Shown here in pieces: positions 27,397 through 35,910 of a stretch of DNA of 64,000 nucleotides (position 1 is the stretch's first letter; the number at the start of each line of letters is the position of its first letter). The notes beneath the pieces are model-generated. The model was given only the letters and a program-made list of their open reading frames with translations, was not told the origin of the DNA and did not search any database. Made by a program: the position numbers and the translations under genes. Origin of the DNA: Stenotrophomonas nitritireducens (lineage in GTDB: Bacteria > Pseudomonadota > Gammaproteobacteria > Xanthomonadales > Xanthomonadaceae); assembly GCF_001431425.1 (NCBI RefSeq), contig NZ_LDJG01000005.1:186001-250000 (forward strand). The letters run 5' to 3'.

Positions 27397-28950
27397 TCAC
27401 GGACAATCACCGACCCGGTGGAATTCCAGGTCCTGGTAGTCGTAGCTGAAGTCGATGTCCGGATCGATGGCGCGCAGGCGCAGGGTGCGTTGCGCTCCGT
27501 CCCCGGAAAACTCCAGCCACGCCTCCGCGTCCTCGCCCAGCCCCTGCCACTGCACCCAGGGGCGGCCAGCGGACGACATGACCCGGCCGCGCATGGCCGG
27601 CGACTTCAACGCGGTCAAAGCGATGCCCTTCCCAACGGCGCATAGCGTGACCTGACCGAACCAGGGATCGGCCCATACGCCGGCATCGGCGCCGAAATTC
27701 CGCGCCGCGACCGCGATGGCCGGCGCCATGGCCGGGCGACCATGGCCGTCGGAACGACGCTGCGCCTTTTCCCGTTCCAGCAGGCCGGCGTAATGGAGGA
27801 CGTCGTGGCCCGCGGCAGGCGCGGTCTGGCGCTTGAGCAGGGCCTGCATCAGCGCGGTGCGCGCGTCCTCGCCTTCGCCGTTGATCAGGATGACCGCCCC
27901 GCTGCGCCGGTCCGGCAGCAGCGCCAGCGACGAGTACATGCCCGACAGCGTGCCGGTATGCGCCACCTTCCACTGTCCGTCCATGTCCGACAGACGCCAG
28001 CCGTAGCCGTAGGCGAGGAAGTGGGTGCCGTCCCAATCGCGCAGGCGCTGGCCGATGGGCATCGGCATGTGCGCGGTCCACAGCGCGCGGCGCTGGGTGG
28101 CGTCCAGCCAGCCTGGCACCCGCGCCGGGTCGAGCAGCGCCTGCATCCAGCGCAGCATGTCGTCGAGGCTGCAGCGCACCCCGCCGGCGGCCATCGACGG
28201 GAAATCCGCGACGACATCGCCATCGCGCCCGCCCACCACGTTGCGCCCGTCCCGGCGGTAATGCGGCTGGGCGACGTCGCCCACCGCCGCGGGCGACCAC
28301 GCGCCGACCTGGCAGCGGTCCATGCCCAGCGGCGCGAAGATCTCCTGCCGCACCAGCTCCGCGTAGGGCTTGCCGCCGGCGACCGCGGCCACCTCTCCCG
28401 CCACCACGTACAGCAGGTTGTCGTAGGCGTAGTCGGCGCGGAAACTGCCGGCCGGCTTGAGGTGCGCCAGCCCGGCGATGATGTCCTGGCGGGTGAAATG
28501 GTTCGGCTCCGGCCACAGCATCAGGTCGCCGGCCCCCAGGCCCAGTCCGCTGTTGTGGATCAGCAGGTCGCGCACCTGCATGTTGCGCGTCACCCACGGG
28601 TCGTACATGCGGAACGACGGCAGGTACTTCGTCACCGGGTCGTCCCAGCGCAGGCGGCCGGCCTGCACCAGCCGCGCCAGCACCGCCGCGGTCATCGCCT
28701 TGGTATTGGAAGCGATCTTGAAAAGCGTACCGGCATCGACCGCCTTCCCTTCGCCGGCCACCAGCTCGCCACGGGTGGCGACGTGGACGATCCTGCCGTC
28801 CTCGATCACGCCGACCGCGATGCCGGGCAGCTGGTAGTGCTCGAAGGCCTGTTGCACGGCCTTGTCGTAGAACGCCGCAGCGTCCGCGGAAGCCGCCACG
28901 GCATGGGCGGTACCCGGCAGCAGGGCGAGGCATAGCAGGATTGGTTTCAT
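27397..28950 (-). CDS. Periplasmic serine hydrolase, class C beta-lactamase / PBP-like
   Basis: Serine active-site protein (517 aa) of the beta-lactamase/D-aminopeptidase superfamily. SNTK (81-84), YDN (176-178) and HTG (331-333) are the three catalytic boxes. The N-terminus (MKPILLCLALLPGTAHAVAA) is a Sec signal. The C-terminal 130 residues, ending DIDFSYDYQDLEFHRV, resemble the DUF3471 domain often fused to such hydrolases. GGA nine bases before ATG 28950 favours it over ATG 28956. It is third in the lysA - amidase - hydrolase operon, 42 bases after the amidase. D,D-peptidase or D-aminopeptidase action on murein peptides fits the context; true AmpC activity is less likely. Confidence 0.85.
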   Translation of the reverse strand: MKPILLCLALLPGTAHAVAASADAAAFYDKAVQQAFEHYQLPGIAVGVIEDGRIVHVATRGELVAGEGKAVDAGTLFKIASNTKAMTAAVLARLVQAGRLRWDDPVTKYLPSFRMYDPWVTRNMQVRDLLIHNSGLGLGAGDLMLWPEPNHFTRQDIIAGLAHLKPAGSFRADYAYDNLLYVVAGEVAAVAGGKPYAELVRQEIFAPLGMDRCQVGAWSPAAVGDVAQPHYRRDGRNVVGGRDGDVVADFPSMAAGGVRCSLDDMLRWMQALLDPARVPGWLDATQRRALWTAHMPMPIGQRLRDWDGTHFLAYGYGWRLSDMDGQWKVAHTGTLSGMYSSLALLPDRRSGAVILINGEGEDARTALMQALLKRQTAPAAGHDVLHYAGLLEREKAQRRSDGHGRPAMAPAIAVAARNFGADAGVWADPWFGQVTLCAVGKGIALTALKSPAMRGRVMSSAGRPWVQWQGLGEDAEAWLEFSGDGAQRTLRLRAIDPDIDFSYDYQDLEFHRVGDCP

Positions 28951-28992
28951 CGACATGTTTCCAGTGCCCGGCGGCCCGCTCCCGTTTCGCAC

Positions 28993-29838
28993 CTACGGCG
29001 TATTCGCCGGAACGGCCGCGGGCACGGCCGGCGATCGCAGCAGCGGACGGCTCAGGCCGTAGAGGATGCGCAGGTCCTCGGCGTCGAGCTCGGCCCCCTG
29101 GCTGCGCATGCCACGGAAATGATGGCGGAAGGACTGGAGCGCGTTGGCGCGGTCGTCGAGCGGATAGCCGATCGCCGCCATCGCCAGCCAGCCATCGAAC
29201 TCCGGCGGCGGATCGCCCGCGGCCGGGTCGGGCCAGATGCCGAAGCCGGCGTCGTGCAGGCGTTTCCACGGGAACAACGGGCCCGGGTCGATCTTGCGTC
29301 CCGGCGCCAGATCCTCGTGGCCGATGACCTGCTCGCGCGGGATGCCCTGGCGCCGGGTCACGTCGTCCAGCAGCACGATCAGCTTCTCGATCTGCACGTC
29401 CGGAAAGGGCGTATAGCCGTCGTTGTCGATCTCGATGCCGATCGACGCCGAGTTGAGATCGGTGATGGTGCCCCAGCGGCCATCGCCCGCGTGCCAGGCA
29501 CGCTTGTCTTCATCGACCAGCTGGTACAGCGTGCCGTCCTTGCCCAGCAGGTAATGCGCGCTGACCGGGCCGTTGCTGTTGGCGGTCTGCAGCGTGCGCA
29601 GGCTGCCCTCGGCGGTCTTGCCGGCGGTGTAGTGCAGCACCACCACCACCGGTCGGCGCGTGTCGAAGTTGGGCGAGCGTTCCCACTTCGCCAGCGGATT
29701 GTGGTGCGCGCAGGCGGACAGGAGCAGGAACGAGAGGAGCAGCGCGAGGGACGAGAGGGTGCGGAAAGCCCGCTGCCCGCCTGTCACCCGGCTCCCATTC
29801 GTTGCTGGTTCCTCCACGCGGGTTCCTCGCTTCTTCAT
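28993..29838 (-). CDS. AmpD-type N-acetylmuramoyl-L-alanine amidase, lipoprotein (copy 2)
   Basis: 281-aa paralogue of the amidase at 23092-23850. Zinc ligands are His69 (VVLHYTAG), His174 (VIGHEDLAP) and Asp184 (RKIDPG). Core segments such as PVSAHYLLGKDG and TDLNSASIGIEIDNDG are nearly identical to copy 1. A long basic N-region precedes the hydrophobic core and the lipobox LLSAC (Cys43), so it is a periplasmic lipoprotein. Start ATG 29838 overlaps the lysA stop (ATGA). The extra 25 residues before the hydrophobic stretch are unusual, and a later start is possible. Two copies in one locus may differ in substrate, for example anhydro versus reducing-end MurNAc. Confidence 0.9.
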   Translation of the reverse strand: MKKRGTRVEEPATNGSRVTGGQRAFRTLSSLALLLSFLLLSACAHHNPLAKWERSPNFDTRRPVVVVLHYTAGKTAEGSLRTLQTANSNGPVSAHYLLGKDGTLYQLVDEDKRAWHAGDGRWGTITDLNSASIGIEIDNDGYTPFPDVQIEKLIVLLDDVTRRQGIPREQVIGHEDLAPGRKIDPGPLFPWKRLHDAGFGIWPDPAAGDPPPEFDGWLAMAAIGYPLDDRANALQSFRHHFRGMRSQGAELDAEDLRILYGLSRPLLRSPAVPAAVPANTP

Positions 29839-31115
29839 GCTTTTCTCCAATCGGCAGCCGGCTGCTCGCCGGCCAGCATCTCGTCGAAGCTCTGGCGGCG
29901 GCGCACCACCGCATAGCGCTCTCCGTCCACCAGCACCTCGGCCGGCAACGGACGCGAGTTGTAGGTCGATCCCATCGACGCGCCATAGGCGCCGGTGCCG
30001 AGGATCGCGACCAGGTCGCCGGCTTCGCAGCGCGGCAGTTCGCGCGCGGTGGCGAAGGTGTCGCCGGTCTCGCAGACCGGCCCCACGACGTCGTAGACGG
30101 CGGTTTCGCGGCCGGCCGCGGCGCCCACCGGCACGATGTCGTGCCAGGCGTCGTACAGGCTGGGACGCAGCAGGTCGTTCATGGCCGCGTCCAGCACCAG
30201 GAAGCTGCGCGCCTGGCCATGCTTCTCCAGCAGCACGCGGGTCAGCAGGATGCCGGCCTCGGCCACCAGCCAGCGGCCCGGCTCGACCAGGATGCGCCCG
30301 CCGAAGCCGGCCAGCGCCTGGCGGATCGCATCGGCGTACTCGCGCGCATCCGGCGCCTGTTCGCCCTCGCGGTAGCGCACGCCCAGTCCGCCGCCGACAT
30401 CGATGCTGGCGATGGCGTGGCCGGCGGCCGCCAGTTCCTTCCAGAACGCGGCCATGCGCGCCAGCGCCTCGCGCACCGGGTCCAGGCTCAACAGCTGCGA
30501 GCCGATGTGCATGTGCAGCCCGTCCAGGCGCACGTCGGGCCATTGCGCCTTCGCATCGAACCAGGCGCGCGCCTCGGCGATGGAGACGCCGAACTTGTTC
30601 TCGGCCTTGCCGGTGGAGATCTTGGCGTGGGTTTTGGCGTCCACGTCCGGATTGATCCGTACCGAGGCGACGGCGGTGACGCCGCGCGCCGCGGCGATGC
30701 GCTGGATGGCATCGAGCTCGGCGCGGGACTCGATGTTGAAGCGGCCGATGCCCACGTCCAGCGCCAGCGCGATCTCCGCGTCGGACTTGCCCACGCCGGA
30801 GAACACGATGTCGGACGCCGCGATGCCGGCCCTCAGCGCCCGCTCCAGTTCGCCGCCGGAGACGATGTCCGCCCCGGCGCCCTCTTCGGCCAGCAGGCGC
30901 AGCACGGCGCCGTTGCCATTGGCCTTCACCGCGTAGCGGATGCCGGCGTCCAGGCCCGCGAGCGCGTCGCGCAGCGCGCGCACCCGCTGGCGCATGGCCG
31001 GTGCGGAATAGACGTACAACGGCGTGCCCTCACGGGCAGCCAAACCCGGCAGATCCGCCTGCCTGAACGCATCCGGCAAAGCGTACCCGCCGTTTCGTGT
31101 GAATCCCTGATCCAA
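29835..31115 (-). CDS. lysA: Diaminopimelate decarboxylase
   Basis: PLP enzyme of fold III (426 aa) converting meso-DAP to L-lysine. The PLP lysine is Lys64 in RYAVKANGN. GLHMHIGSQL, DVGGGLGVRY, LVEPGRWLVA, the active-site Cys in GPVCETGD and YGASMGSTYNSRP complete the family pattern. The start is TTG 31115: CTGGAG lies seven bases upstream and the family N-terminus begins close behind. It heads the amidase - serine hydrolase operon, so DAP freed from murein peptides could be turned into lysine. The upstream intrinsic terminator at 31129-31161 almost touches its ribosome-binding site, which is odd and may make expression depend on readthrough. Confidence 0.94.
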   Translation of the reverse strand: MDQGFTRNGGYALPDAFRQADLPGLAAREGTPLYVYSAPAMRQRVRALRDALAGLDAGIRYAVKANGNGAVLRLLAEEGAGADIVSGGELERALRAGIAASDIVFSGVGKSDAEIALALDVGIGRFNIESRAELDAIQRIAAARGVTAVASVRINPDVDAKTHAKISTGKAENKFGVSIAEARAWFDAKAQWPDVRLDGLHMHIGSQLLSLDPVREALARMAAFWKELAAAGHAIASIDVGGGLGVRYREGEQAPDAREYADAIRQALAGFGGRILVEPGRWLVAEAGILLTRVLLEKHGQARSFLVLDAAMNDLLRPSLYDAWHDIVPVGAAAGRETAVYDVVGPVCETGDTFATARELPRCEAGDLVAILGTGAYGASMGSTYNSRPLPAEVLVDGERYAVVRRRQSFDEMLAGEQPAADWRKA

Positions 31116-31128
31116 GGCATTGCTCCAG

Positions 31129-31161
31129 AAAAAAAGATGGCGGCCCCATGCACGGGCCGCC
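31129..31161 (-). terminator. Intrinsic terminator between TonB receptor 2 and lysA
   Basis: On the minus strand, stem GGCGGCCC / GGGCCGCC (8 bp, 7-base loop) is followed by ATC and seven T residues. It lies about 48 bases after the receptor 2 stop and ends 14 bases before the lysA start codon, abutting the CTGGAG ribosome-binding site. Confidence 0.88.
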
Positions 31162-31208
31162 AGAGGAGAACTCAGTAACGCAGTTGCATCGTCATTGCCG
31201 TGGCCGGA

Positions 31209-34200
31209 TCAGAAGTTCCAGGCCACGACCAGTTGTGCGTAACGCGGGGACTGCCAGCGGGTGCCGGTGCCGAAAGTGTCACGCATGACACCCGGCTGGC
31301 CTTCGTAACGTGCCGCCACGTTGATCACCTCCTGCTTGTTGAGCAGGTTGTAGACCGACAGGGTGGCCTTCAGGTCGATGCCTTCCACCGGCAGCGTCCA
31401 TACCACGTTGGCGCCGAGGTTATAGACCCACGGCATACGGCCAAAATCGCCGCGACCGGAATACTTGTACACGCGGTCCTTATAGGTATAGGGAAGCTTG
31501 GTAACCGGATCGTTGCCGCTACATTTTTCCACGCACAGCCAACCGGTACCGCCACCGCTGCCGGTGCTGGTGTAGCTGGCCACGGCGCGGTCCTCATCCG
31601 GCCAGGTCACGCCGAACGCGGTGATCGGGCCGCCGGACAGTGCGGTGAAGGTGGTGCCGAAGGACCACATGTCGTTGAGCTTGAAGCTGCCACGCAGTTT
31701 GATCTGGTGGCGGTGGTCGTTGAACAGATCGCCGTAGCGCTGGTTGTTGGCCGGGTGGTCCCAATGCTGGACCATGCCGGTGTCGGCGTAGTTGGTGTCC
31801 GAGTTGACCGGGCCCTCGTGGTTGCCCGAGGACTTGGACCACAGGTAGGAGGCATTGAACGCCCACTTGTCGTCCCACGCACGGTCAATCTGGAACTCCA
31901 TCGACTTGTAGGTGCGCTTGGGCTTGGAGTAACCGATATTCCGGTTGCTGCCCAGGGTCATATAGCCTTCCTTGGAGGTGTCGATCGTCACCCAGCCATC
32001 CTCGGCGCAACCCATCGCCTTGGTGCCCCACAGTGTCAGTTTGTCGCCCGGGTTGGCGATCGGCCACAGGTTGCCATGGCGCGTGCCGCACAGCGCGTTG
32101 ATGAGCATGTCGTCCATCGCGTTCGGCATGCGCCGGTAGGTACCGGTGACGCCCCACGACCAGGCCTGGTTGATCATGCTCTGGAAGCCGAGGATCGCCT
32201 CGTCCTGGTAGACCGCATCCAGGTTGCGGTCCACGCTCTGCCGCAGGTCCTGGACAAGGATGTTCTGCGATTTGTCGACCGGACCGATCTGCGCCCCGAT
32301 GACCGGTGCCATGTACGGCGCGCCGGTAACCGGGTTGGTTTCCTGGCGCCAGCCATCCAGCGCGTAGTAGGTGTACTCGTCGAGCAGGCCGCCGGCGAAG
32401 TTGTAGCTCAGGATGCTCGGGATCGGCATGTAGTAGCGCCCGAGGTTGCCGAACAGCTTGGTGCTGCCATCACCCTTCATGTCCCAGGAGAAGCCCAGAC
32501 GCGGCGAGAACAGGTTGTCCTGCTTGGTGAAGGTCGTCCCCACCGTGGTCATGTTCTCGAAGTTGTCCATGCGCACGCCCAGATTCAGCATCAGGTACGG
32601 CGTGACGTTCCAGTTGTCTTCCAGGTAGAAGGCGCTGGCCTTGATATCGAACACACCTCCGTCCGAACGCTCGCGGGCGCGCAGGATCGCATTCACGCCG
32701 TTCGGCACCACGGAGCCGTTGTCGAGCAGATTCCCCGGCTTGGTCCCGTAAGCGGTGTAGTACTTGCGGGTCGGCCCCGGGTAGACCGTCCTGCGGTCAG
32801 TCGTCATCAACTCGTGGTCCCAGCCGAAGCGCAGCTGGTGGTCGCCCAGAACCCATTCGAAATCCAGTCGCTTGGCGGTCCGCTCATCTTCGTGGTTGAC
32901 GACCGTGCCGCCCGGGTGGCAGCCCAGCACCGGGCTGCCCATCGCCCGGTAGATCGCGCCGTAGCTGGAGTTTTCATAGCTGACGTAGTCGCACTGGGCA
33001 TCCGCCGGCGAGCGGTTGTAGCTGCTGCTGCGATTGATGCCGTACATCGCCTTGGCGGTAAAGTTCTCGCCAAAATGCCCGGTATAGGTCGCCGAACCAC
33101 TGGTGCCGCCACTGGAGGAACTGGACTGGCTGGGCGGCGCACTGCCGCGGGTGCCGCTGGCGAAATCGTAGGTATATATCTCGGCGTCGCTATCACCCTC
33201 GTCGGAGAACGCCATCAGCTCCAGCAGGTGGTTGTCGGTGATGTTCCAATCCAGCTTGGTTCCCCAGAAGCCGTTGTCGGACGTGCTCTGGGTCCAACTG
33301 CTGCCCGCCGAGCTGCTGCTGCCGGCCTTGCTGTCGCGCTGCTCGTACATGGCGAACAGGAACAGCCTGTCCTTCACGATCGGGCCGGAGCCCCAGACGT
33401 TGGTCTTGGTGAAGCTGCGGGTGTTGTGGCTGGAGAGAACGTTGACGCGGCCATCGTCGTAGAAGTGATCGTCTGCCCTGGAACGCCAGGCCGACGGTTC
33501 GAACGTCACCGTCGCCCCTCCCTTGAACTCGTTGCTGCCCGAGCGGCTGACCGCGTTGATCACGCCGCCGGTGGAGCGGCCGAATTCGGCGGAATAGCCG
33601 CCGGTCTTGATCTGGAACTCCTGGAAGAACGCGAAGGGCGCCGCGGAGAAGCTCTGCCGTTTGTAGAAATCGGTGACGTTCAGGCCGTTGATGAACACCG
33701 AATTCTCGGCCACCGACGAACCACCGAAGGAGATGCCGCCGAACGACGAGTTGCCGCTGATCACCCCCGGCGCGAGCAGGGCGACCGACGACAGGTCCTG
33801 CGCCACTGGCATGCGCGCCAGCTCCTCGCGGTTGATGTTGAACGAGGACTCGGTGGAGTGCACATCCACCCGGTTGACGATGCGCGAACCCACCACCTGC
33901 ACCGAATCCAGGGTCACCGCTCCGGCGTCGCCGCCGCCGAGATTGACCGTGGTGGTGCCGCCCAGCGATACGTTGACCGCTACCGGCTCCTTGTCGCTCT
34001 GTCCGTCGCGCTTGACCGTCAGGCTGTAGTCGCCGACCGGCAGCTGGCTCAACCGGTAGCCGCCATCGCGGCCGACGGTCACCGTGCGGGTCAGTCCCGT
34101 GGCCGTGTTGGTGATGGTGATCTGGTCACCGGAGTTGGCGCGGCCCGCAATGGCGCCGGTAGCGCTCTGCGCCATGACGGCAGGCGCCAGCGCCCCGAGG

Positions 34201-34253
34201 CACGCCCCCAATGCGACGCTGAGCGCCGCCTTCTTCAGCATTTTCGTGTTCAT
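31209..34253 (-). CDS. Oar-like TonB-dependent receptor 2
   Basis: Outer-membrane receptor (1014 aa) with an N-terminal carboxypeptidase-regulatory-like beta-sandwich (about 30-105: ATGAIAGRANSGDQITITNT, GGYRLSQLPVGDYSLTVKRD). The plug has VFINGLNVTDFYKRQSFS and GGYSAEFGRSTGGVINAVSR, and a large barrel ends AWNF, with a terminal aromatic as required for assembly. This domain order is typical of Oar-type receptors, which are linked to protein or peptide handling. The signal peptide is MLKKAALSVALGACLGALAP with cleavage at VMAQ. ATG 34253 has GGAGAGGG upstream. It follows the transglutaminase gene by 49 bases and ends at an intrinsic terminator. Peptide uptake is inferred. Confidence 0.9.
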   Translation of the reverse strand: MNTKMLKKAALSVALGACLGALAPAVMAQSATGAIAGRANSGDQITITNTATGLTRTVTVGRDGGYRLSQLPVGDYSLTVKRDGQSDKEPVAVNVSLGGTTTVNLGGGDAGAVTLDSVQVVGSRIVNRVDVHSTESSFNINREELARMPVAQDLSSVALLAPGVISGNSSFGGISFGGSSVAENSVFINGLNVTDFYKRQSFSAAPFAFFQEFQIKTGGYSAEFGRSTGGVINAVSRSGSNEFKGGATVTFEPSAWRSRADDHFYDDGRVNVLSSHNTRSFTKTNVWGSGPIVKDRLFLFAMYEQRDSKAGSSSSAGSSWTQSTSDNGFWGTKLDWNITDNHLLELMAFSDEGDSDAEIYTYDFASGTRGSAPPSQSSSSSGGTSGSATYTGHFGENFTAKAMYGINRSSSYNRSPADAQCDYVSYENSSYGAIYRAMGSPVLGCHPGGTVVNHEDERTAKRLDFEWVLGDHQLRFGWDHELMTTDRRTVYPGPTRKYYTAYGTKPGNLLDNGSVVPNGVNAILRARERSDGGVFDIKASAFYLEDNWNVTPYLMLNLGVRMDNFENMTTVGTTFTKQDNLFSPRLGFSWDMKGDGSTKLFGNLGRYYMPIPSILSYNFAGGLLDEYTYYALDGWRQETNPVTGAPYMAPVIGAQIGPVDKSQNILVQDLRQSVDRNLDAVYQDEAILGFQSMINQAWSWGVTGTYRRMPNAMDDMLINALCGTRHGNLWPIANPGDKLTLWGTKAMGCAEDGWVTIDTSKEGYMTLGSNRNIGYSKPKRTYKSMEFQIDRAWDDKWAFNASYLWSKSSGNHEGPVNSDTNYADTGMVQHWDHPANNQRYGDLFNDHRHQIKLRGSFKLNDMWSFGTTFTALSGGPITAFGVTWPDEDRAVASYTSTGSGGGTGWLCVEKCSGNDPVTKLPYTYKDRVYKYSGRGDFGRMPWVYNLGANVVWTLPVEGIDLKATLSVYNLLNKQEVINVAARYEGQPGVMRDTFGTGTRWQSPRYAQLVVAWNF

Positions 34254-34302
34254 CCCCTGCCCTCTCCTGCAGTGTTGTGAATTACAGCGGTTTGACGGAC
34301 TT

Positions 34303-35784
34303 TCAGCCCTCCGGCGGCGCCAGTACCTGCCACTGGAAGTCGTAGTTCCATTGATCGAAGTAGAGATTGCCACCGGCCCATTCGGCCTCGCCGCGCTGCG
34401 AGTCCACGGTTTCGGAACGGAAGTGCCGCTTGGCCGGTACCAGCGGCTGCGCGTAGTCGTCGTTGAAGGCGATGCGGTAGGCGTCCAGGCCGCCGAAGTA
34501 GAAGTCGCGCACTGCCGGCACCGGGCTGTCGAGCGCGCCGGTGGTCACGTCCATCGGCACCCAGCCGTAGGGCGCCAGGTACAGCGCGCCCCAGTCGTGC
34601 AGATTGCTGTAACCGGTGTCGTTGTCCGAATACACCATGCCCGACTGCCAGCGCGCGGGAATGCCGTTCAGGCGCAGCAGGCTCATCAGCAGCAGCGTCT
34701 GCTGCCCGCAGTCGGCGTGATTGGAGTGCAGCGCGTAGTCGCTGATGTTGCCGATGGTCGAGTACTCGCGCGCGCCGCCCCAGGGAATGCGGTCGACCGC
34801 ATCGAACAGCCTGCGCGCGATCCGGTACGGATTGGTCTCATCGCCCACCACGCGCCGCGAGAACTCGCGCAGCGCCGGGGTGAACACGATGTGCGGCGCA
34901 CGCTCGGCCAGGTAGGGCGCCAGCGCCGGATCGTCGGGGGTGGGCCGCACCGCATCCGGGTCGATGGCGAAATGGCGCGCATGCACCGTGACTTCGTAAC
35001 TGACCGAGAACTCGGTCGGCGTGCCGGCCACCGCCTTGCGCTCCAGGTAGGCGGTGCGCTGCAGCGTCGCTTCCGGCGCGACCTGCGCACCGGCCGGCAC
35101 GCTGCCCAGCCAGCGGATGCCTTCCTGCTGGCCGGGAATGGCGCGCGGATACGGGATCCAGGCGCGCACGGTCTCGCCCGCCGGTACCGCATCGGCCTTG
35201 ACCGTGAGCGACTGGGTGACGCGCACCCGCCGCGGCGCGACGCTGGTGGCGCCGGCCTGCGCGGCCTTGAGCGCTTCGAGGTGATGCGGCGTGACCACTT
35301 CGAACGGACCGGGCGCCGGCGGCTTGATCGTCGGCGAACGCCGCGCGACGGCAGCATCGCTGACCAGGAACAGGTTCGAAGGCGCGCGGTTGAACCAGCG
35401 GCGCTGGCCATCGATGTCCAGGTGTTCGATCAGCCCGGCTTCGTCCCAGGCGCGGAACTCGTCTTCGCGCAGATCGGGGATATGGCGGCGCACCGCTGCC
35501 ATCGCGCGCTCGCGGTCCAGGCTGAAATCCAGCCGCATGCGGCGCATGCGCTCGCGCTGGAACAGCCAGGCGTCGCGCTGCGCGTCGTCCAGCGCCGGCT
35601 GCTGCAACGCAGCGTCGATCTGCGCGCTGGCGCCGGCGAAGTCGCCGCGGTCCACGCGCGCGGCCAGTTGTTCCAGCGTGTCGGCAGCGCCCGCGATGGC
35701 CGGCAACAGGCACAGCAGGCCGGCCATGAGCCGATACCGGGCAGGCCTGAAAGCGACTGGGACTTGGCGCAATGCTGGATCCAC
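34303..35784 (-). CDS. Exported transglutaminase-like (cysteine protease-fold) protein
   Basis: 493-aa secreted protein. A signal (RLMAGLLCLLPAIAGAADTL) is followed by a helical N-domain and a transglutaminase-core domain with triad Cys359 (HADCGQQT), His396 (NLHDWGALYL) and Asp412 (WVPMDVTTG). Bacterial members usually act as proteases or amidases on peptides rather than cross-linkers. The start is GTG 35784, with GGAAG seven bases upstream; ATG 35727 is the alternative. Its promoter region faces that of the NlpC/P60 gene and contains the paired operator. It is co-transcribed with TonB receptor 2. Trimming extracellular or periplasmic peptides for uptake is a reasonable inference. Confidence 0.82.
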   Translation of the reverse strand: MDPALRQVPVAFRPARYRLMAGLLCLLPAIAGAADTLEQLAARVDRGDFAGASAQIDAALQQPALDDAQRDAWLFQRERMRRMRLDFSLDRERAMAAVRRHIPDLREDEFRAWDEAGLIEHLDIDGQRRWFNRAPSNLFLVSDAAVARRSPTIKPPAPGPFEVVTPHHLEALKAAQAGATSVAPRRVRVTQSLTVKADAVPAGETVRAWIPYPRAIPGQQEGIRWLGSVPAGAQVAPEATLQRTAYLERKAVAGTPTEFSVSYEVTVHARHFAIDPDAVRPTPDDPALAPYLAERAPHIVFTPALREFSRRVVGDETNPYRIARRLFDAVDRIPWGGAREYSTIGNISDYALHSNHADCGQQTLLLMSLLRLNGIPARWQSGMVYSDNDTGYSNLHDWGALYLAPYGWVPMDVTTGALDSPVPAVRDFYFGGLDAYRIAFNDDYAQPLVPAKRHFRSETVDSQRGEAEWAGGNLYFDQWNYDFQWQVLAPPEG

Positions 35785-35818
35785 GGCAACACTTCCACGA
35801 ACACGCGGGATAACGGTT

Positions 35819-35888
35819 GTGTAACACGCATGCGACAGCGGGTCAATAATTTATTCTTGATTTCACGGAAGAAAGGAATAAGTATTCC
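35819..35888. promoter_or_regulatory. Divergent promoter with paired operator motifs
   Basis: Motif 1 GGTCAATAATTTATTC (35841-35856) differs from the 27256 copy at two of 16 bases. Motif 2 is the perfect palindrome GGAATA-AG-TATTCC (35875-35888), again 34 bases from motif 1 start to start. Leftward, -35 TTGACC, a 16-base spacer and TTACAC within CGTGTTACACA put the transcript start about 35 bases before the transglutaminase GTG. Rightward, TTGATT (35857-35862) may be the -35 of the NlpC gene, with motif 2 covering its -10. A regulator bound here would control both directions. Confidence 0.7.
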
Positions 35889-35910
35889 ATTGCATCCAGA
35901 GGGAGTCCCC

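Noticed and set aside
27397..28950. Serine hydrolase as a true AmpC beta-lactamase
   Set aside because: The three catalytic boxes are present, but HTG replaces KTG, there is a DUF3471-like tail, no AmpR gene is adjacent, and the surroundings are murein-catabolic. A D,D-peptidase or D-aminopeptidase-like role is more likely.
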